From contig JAHDFW010000014.1 of assembly GCA_020627945.1 (NCBI GenBank), forward strand, positions 1 to 39,020: DNA of 39,020 nt. The letters run 5' to 3'. The notes under the pieces are model-generated. The model had not been told where the DNA came from, searched no databases, and saw nothing but the letters and a program-made list of their open reading frames with translations. This document shows, piece by piece, positions 35,950 through 39,020 of this stretch (within the stretch, counting starts at the first letter, position 1; each line of letters starts with the position of its first letter). The stretch comes from Cytophagales bacterium (lineage in GTDB: Bacteria; Bacteroidota; Bacteroidia; Cytophagales; JAHDFW01). A program made the translations under genes and the position numbers.

Positions 35950-37986
35950 TTAAGCTTCTTTTAGTTTAGCCAATTCTTCTTGAAGCTGATCTATCTGAAC
36001 ATCTTTCTCCTGAATGATACGATCCATTTCTTCCTGAGTTGCGTTCATTTCTTCCATATTTTGACGCATCTCTTCTTCATTAGCACGAAGCTCCTCACCT
36101 TGCTGTTGAGCTTCTTCTAGAAGATTCTTCGTTCTTTCTGTAATTCGAACATTACCTATAGCCGCTGCAATACTTTCAGCTACTTTCTCAATAAAGTCAA
36201 TTTCATACTCCTCTAACACACGGAAAGCTGCAAATTCCATTACACCATAAATCTCTTCATTTGCGATTAGAGGAACAATTAAAATACATCTTGGCGTTGC
36301 CTGACCTAAACCAGAAGTGATATATACAAATTCCTCTGGAACATCCGTCATGAAGATGGTCTTTTGCTCATACCAACATTGCCCTACTAATCCCTGACCT
36401 TTCTCAATTTTAGTATCCAAGAATTTTTTTCTATCCCAAGCATAAATTGAGGCAATTTCGAGGTGAATATCCTTTTTATCAATATCATTAATCAAAAACA
36501 GAGCTGCCTGGTTAACTTTTAAATAATTCACCAAATACAGAATAATTTGGTCCGACAAATGCTCAAGATTATCGTTATTGGCTCTTAAAATTTCAGAGAA
36601 AGTTGCAACTCCTTGATTAACCCAATTACGCTTCTCATCCTCATCTGCTAACTTAGTAAGGTTATCACGCATATCCATTAGGGACTTTCCTAGGATATCA
36701 TTATTACTCAGCATTTCATACTCAGCTTCTAAGTTTCCATTACCTAGTTCCTGAGCAAATACTGCAGTTTGTTTTAGGCCTGCTAGCAGATTACGAACCG
36801 ACCTTACCATTTCACCTATATCATCACGCCAAACCTTCATCTTAAACTCAGGCAATTCCCCTTTACCCATACTAATTAAGTACCTACGAAGAGATTTTAT
36901 TGGTCTAGTTACAGATCTATTAAAGTAAAAATATTGTAGTACATTAAAGACTATTAATATCACAATTAAAAGCATGAGATATATCTTCCCAGATGTAACA
37001 TCATTCTCCAGTTCTTCCAGTCTTAATTGTTCCTGTTTTTCATTGCTTCGCAACAATTCACGAACATCCATATACACTTCTTCCAAACTTGAAGTAAAAT
37101 CCTGAGATGCCAATAGGATATTACCATTTCCGTCTCCAATATTTACGCCTTGTCCATATGCTTCCGAAGAAAGGTCGAAATCTAACAATTCGAGATCATC
37201 CATTTCACTTCCTCCAGAAGTTGACGCACCTTCATCAACATCTAATCCGAGATCAAGATCGCTATCCAGACTTAAGTCTATTTCTGAATTTAATGTCAAA
37301 TCCAGAGAACTGTTATTAAGATCATTAAGTTCTCCTAAATCTCCTCCAGATTCATCTAGATCAAGAGAAATATCTCCATCTCCGCTATTCAGGCTAAAAT
37401 CATCCAAACCTGCCAAAGGATCTGAAGCTTCAGTTGTTGATGGATTACCAGTTTCTGCTATAACTAAATCCTCCCCGCTAAGAGAGCCCATTTCTGTGCT
37501 ACCAGTACTCCCCTTAACTCCAAGAGCTTCGTCAATAGAAAATTCAAAACCATTACCATCTCTTAATAAATCTTCATTGCTTTCGAAAAGAGGGGTAATC
37601 ACGCTGTCTTCTCTACTAGTGGTAGACAACTCACCCAACTTATCAAGATAAGAAGTCATACTCCCCTTCAAATTGGATATTTCCCCTTTAAGATCGTTAT
37701 CTTTCGAAAGTGAATACTCCTTAAGTTTTGCCTCATACTGCTTTACCGCAGCATTATAAAACATCGCCTCCTCCTTAATCTGAGAATGATGATTTATCAG
37801 GTTCTTGTTTCCAGTGTGGATTTTATTCAAATGATACCATCCCACAAAGCCACATACCATTAGTAAAATGACACTTATGAGGATAGAAATCAAAAATTTT
37901 CTCCCAACAGTTAAAACTTGCTCTAAGTCCCTCGATTCAACATCGCTTACCGTTGAAAAATTGGAATGCTTTACGTCGCCAGCCAT
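35950..37986 (-). CDS. Membrane HAMP-GAF sensor protein with C-terminal coiled coil and no kinase domain
   Basis: Two TM segments (FLISILISVILLMVCGFVGWYHL; YLMLLIVILIVFNVLQYFYF), HAMP, GAF (NWVNQGVATFSEILR...AALFLIND...GQGLVGQCW...LIVPLIANEEIYGVMEFA), and terminal coiled coil EELRANEEEMRQNMEEMNATQEEMDRIIQEK. No H-box or HATPase. Confidence 0.8.
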   Translation of the reverse strand: MAGDVKHSNFSTVSDVESRDLEQVLTVGRKFLISILISVILLMVCGFVGWYHLNKIHTGNKNLINHHSQIKEEAMFYNAAVKQYEAKLKEYSLSKDNDLKGEISNLKGSMTSYLDKLGELSTTSREDSVITPLFESNEDLLRDGNGFEFSIDEALGVKGSTGSTEMGSLSGEDLVIAETGNPSTTEASDPLAGLDDFSLNSGDGDISLDLDESGGDLGELNDLNNSSLDLTLNSEIDLSLDSDLDLGLDVDEGASTSGGSEMDDLELLDFDLSSEAYGQGVNIGDGNGNILLASQDFTSSLEEVYMDVRELLRSNEKQEQLRLEELENDVTSGKIYLMLLIVILIVFNVLQYFYFNRSVTRPIKSLRRYLISMGKGELPEFKMKVWRDDIGEMVRSVRNLLAGLKQTAVFAQELGNGNLEAEYEMLSNNDILGKSLMDMRDNLTKLADEDEKRNWVNQGVATFSEILRANNDNLEHLSDQIILYLVNYLKVNQAALFLINDIDKKDIHLEIASIYAWDRKKFLDTKIEKGQGLVGQCWYEQKTIFMTDVPEEFVYITSGLGQATPRCILIVPLIANEEIYGVMEFAAFRVLEEYEIDFIEKVAESIAAAIGNVRITERTKNLLEEAQQQGEELRANEEEMRQNMEEMNATQEEMDRIIQEKDVQIDQLQEELAKLKEA

Positions 37987-38013
37987 AGAGCGAAGATAAT
38001 GCTTTATTTGATT

Positions 38014-38784
38014 TTATTGCAATTTATTTAGCATAGATTTACAGCTCAATTTATACCCAGGATCATCCTCTGTTTTGACAGGCAAAGAAAGTGCTTTCTT
38101 AAGTGCTGCAATCGCTTTCGGCTTATTTTTAACTTTCACGTATGCCAACGCTAAATCCTTCCAATACAAAATATAATCAGGTCTAATGCTACAAGATTTT
38201 TCAAAAAATTTAACAGCATTCTCGTTACTCATTCCTTTAGGAACACCTCCTAAAATCAAATTGGCAGCAGTTTTTTCCGCAGCACTTAGGTTTGATACTC
38301 TATAATTCAACCTGCCTAACAAGTGATAACCTCCTGCGTGTTTAGGATCTAAGGTCACACACTTCTCAGAATTAAATTTAATATCCTTTAGCATCGCAAC
38401 TCTTTGCTTTGCTCCAGAAATTTGAGCCATACGACCTGCAGCTAATGCCTTAACAAAGTACGCGTCAGCTGAGTTTTTATTTAGAGCTAATGCTTTATCG
38501 GCTGTACTCTTAGAAGTCTCAAAATATTCACGCTTCTTTGACATATCGGTAACTCTAAATCCAACTCTAGAAGATAACCAACTCACTTTATAGTTAGCTT
38601 TAAAACTCTCAGGATTCATTTTAAGAGCCTGTTTGTACTTAAATAATGCTTGGGTCTCCTTCATGTTTTTCTCCAGCAACTCGCCTTGACTCATCAATTC
38701 TGCAAAAGATTGCGATTGCACAGAAATCACAGACAAACACAATACTGCAATCATTAATGCACTAATTTTCAATTTCGCTCCCAT
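38014..38784 (-). CDS. Secreted TPR-repeat protein
   Basis: Signal-like N-terminus MGAKLKISALMIAVLCLSVISVQSQS; helical repeats such as KNMKETQALFKYKQALKMNPESFKANYKVSW and PDYILYWKDLALAYVKVKNKPKAIAALKKALSLP. Confidence 0.75.
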   Translation of the reverse strand: MGAKLKISALMIAVLCLSVISVQSQSFAELMSQGELLEKNMKETQALFKYKQALKMNPESFKANYKVSWLSSRVGFRVTDMSKKREYFETSKSTADKALALNKNSADAYFVKALAAGRMAQISGAKQRVAMLKDIKFNSEKCVTLDPKHAGGYHLLGRLNYRVSNLSAAEKTAANLILGGVPKGMSNENAVKFFEKSCSIRPDYILYWKDLALAYVKVKNKPKAIAALKKALSLPVKTEDDPGYKLSCKSMLNKLQ

Positions 38785-39020
38785 AGTTATATACTTAGTT
38801 TTATTAAAAATTCTTTTATAATTCTCCCCAACACAATAACCATACCTAAATAACTTTCATGATCTATCGTACACACAAAAATAATAAAAAAAATAAGATG
38901 GTATTTATCAAATAACATTTCAGTTCTTATCGAGCTCTAAGGTCAATTATATATTTATACAGAGATTATATTCATCTTAACCGATAAATCTGTAATTTTG
39001 CCGCATTATTGATGAGTTGA

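Overview
AT-rich window, probably from Bacteroidota (TTTG/TAnnTTTG-type promoters, weak Shine-Dalgarno sites, HAMP-GAF and DUF547 protein styles). About 84% of it is one minus-strand biosynthetic operon lying between tRNA genes. In transcription order the operon is: NRPS-A (4936 aa, 32778->17968), a CmlA-like metallo-beta-lactamase-fold di-iron beta-hydroxylase candidate (534 aa, 17905->16301), and NRPS-B (5358 aa, 16254->178). By reading motifs I assign NRPS-A as halfC-A(Thr)-T-C-A(Cys-like?)-T-C-C-A(Thr)-T-C-A(Ala)-T-C and NRPS-B as halfC-A(Asp)-T-E-C-A(Gly)-T-C-A(Ser)-T-C-C-A(Orn/Lys-like)-T-C. Unusual points: both megasynthases start with only the C-terminal lobe of a condensation domain, end in a complete condensation domain with no thioesterase, carry short C-terminal tails sharing GFD but with opposite charge in front of it, and contain a tandem C-C unit. 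This suggests a split-module, possibly ring-like two-protein assembly line. The rest is tRNA-fMet, tRNA-Leu, tRNA-Gly, ahcY, a DUF547 protein, a nested palindromic intergenic element, a kinase-less HAMP-GAF sensor with an acidic low-complexity insert, and a TPR protein. All calls come from reading the sequence; no searches were run.
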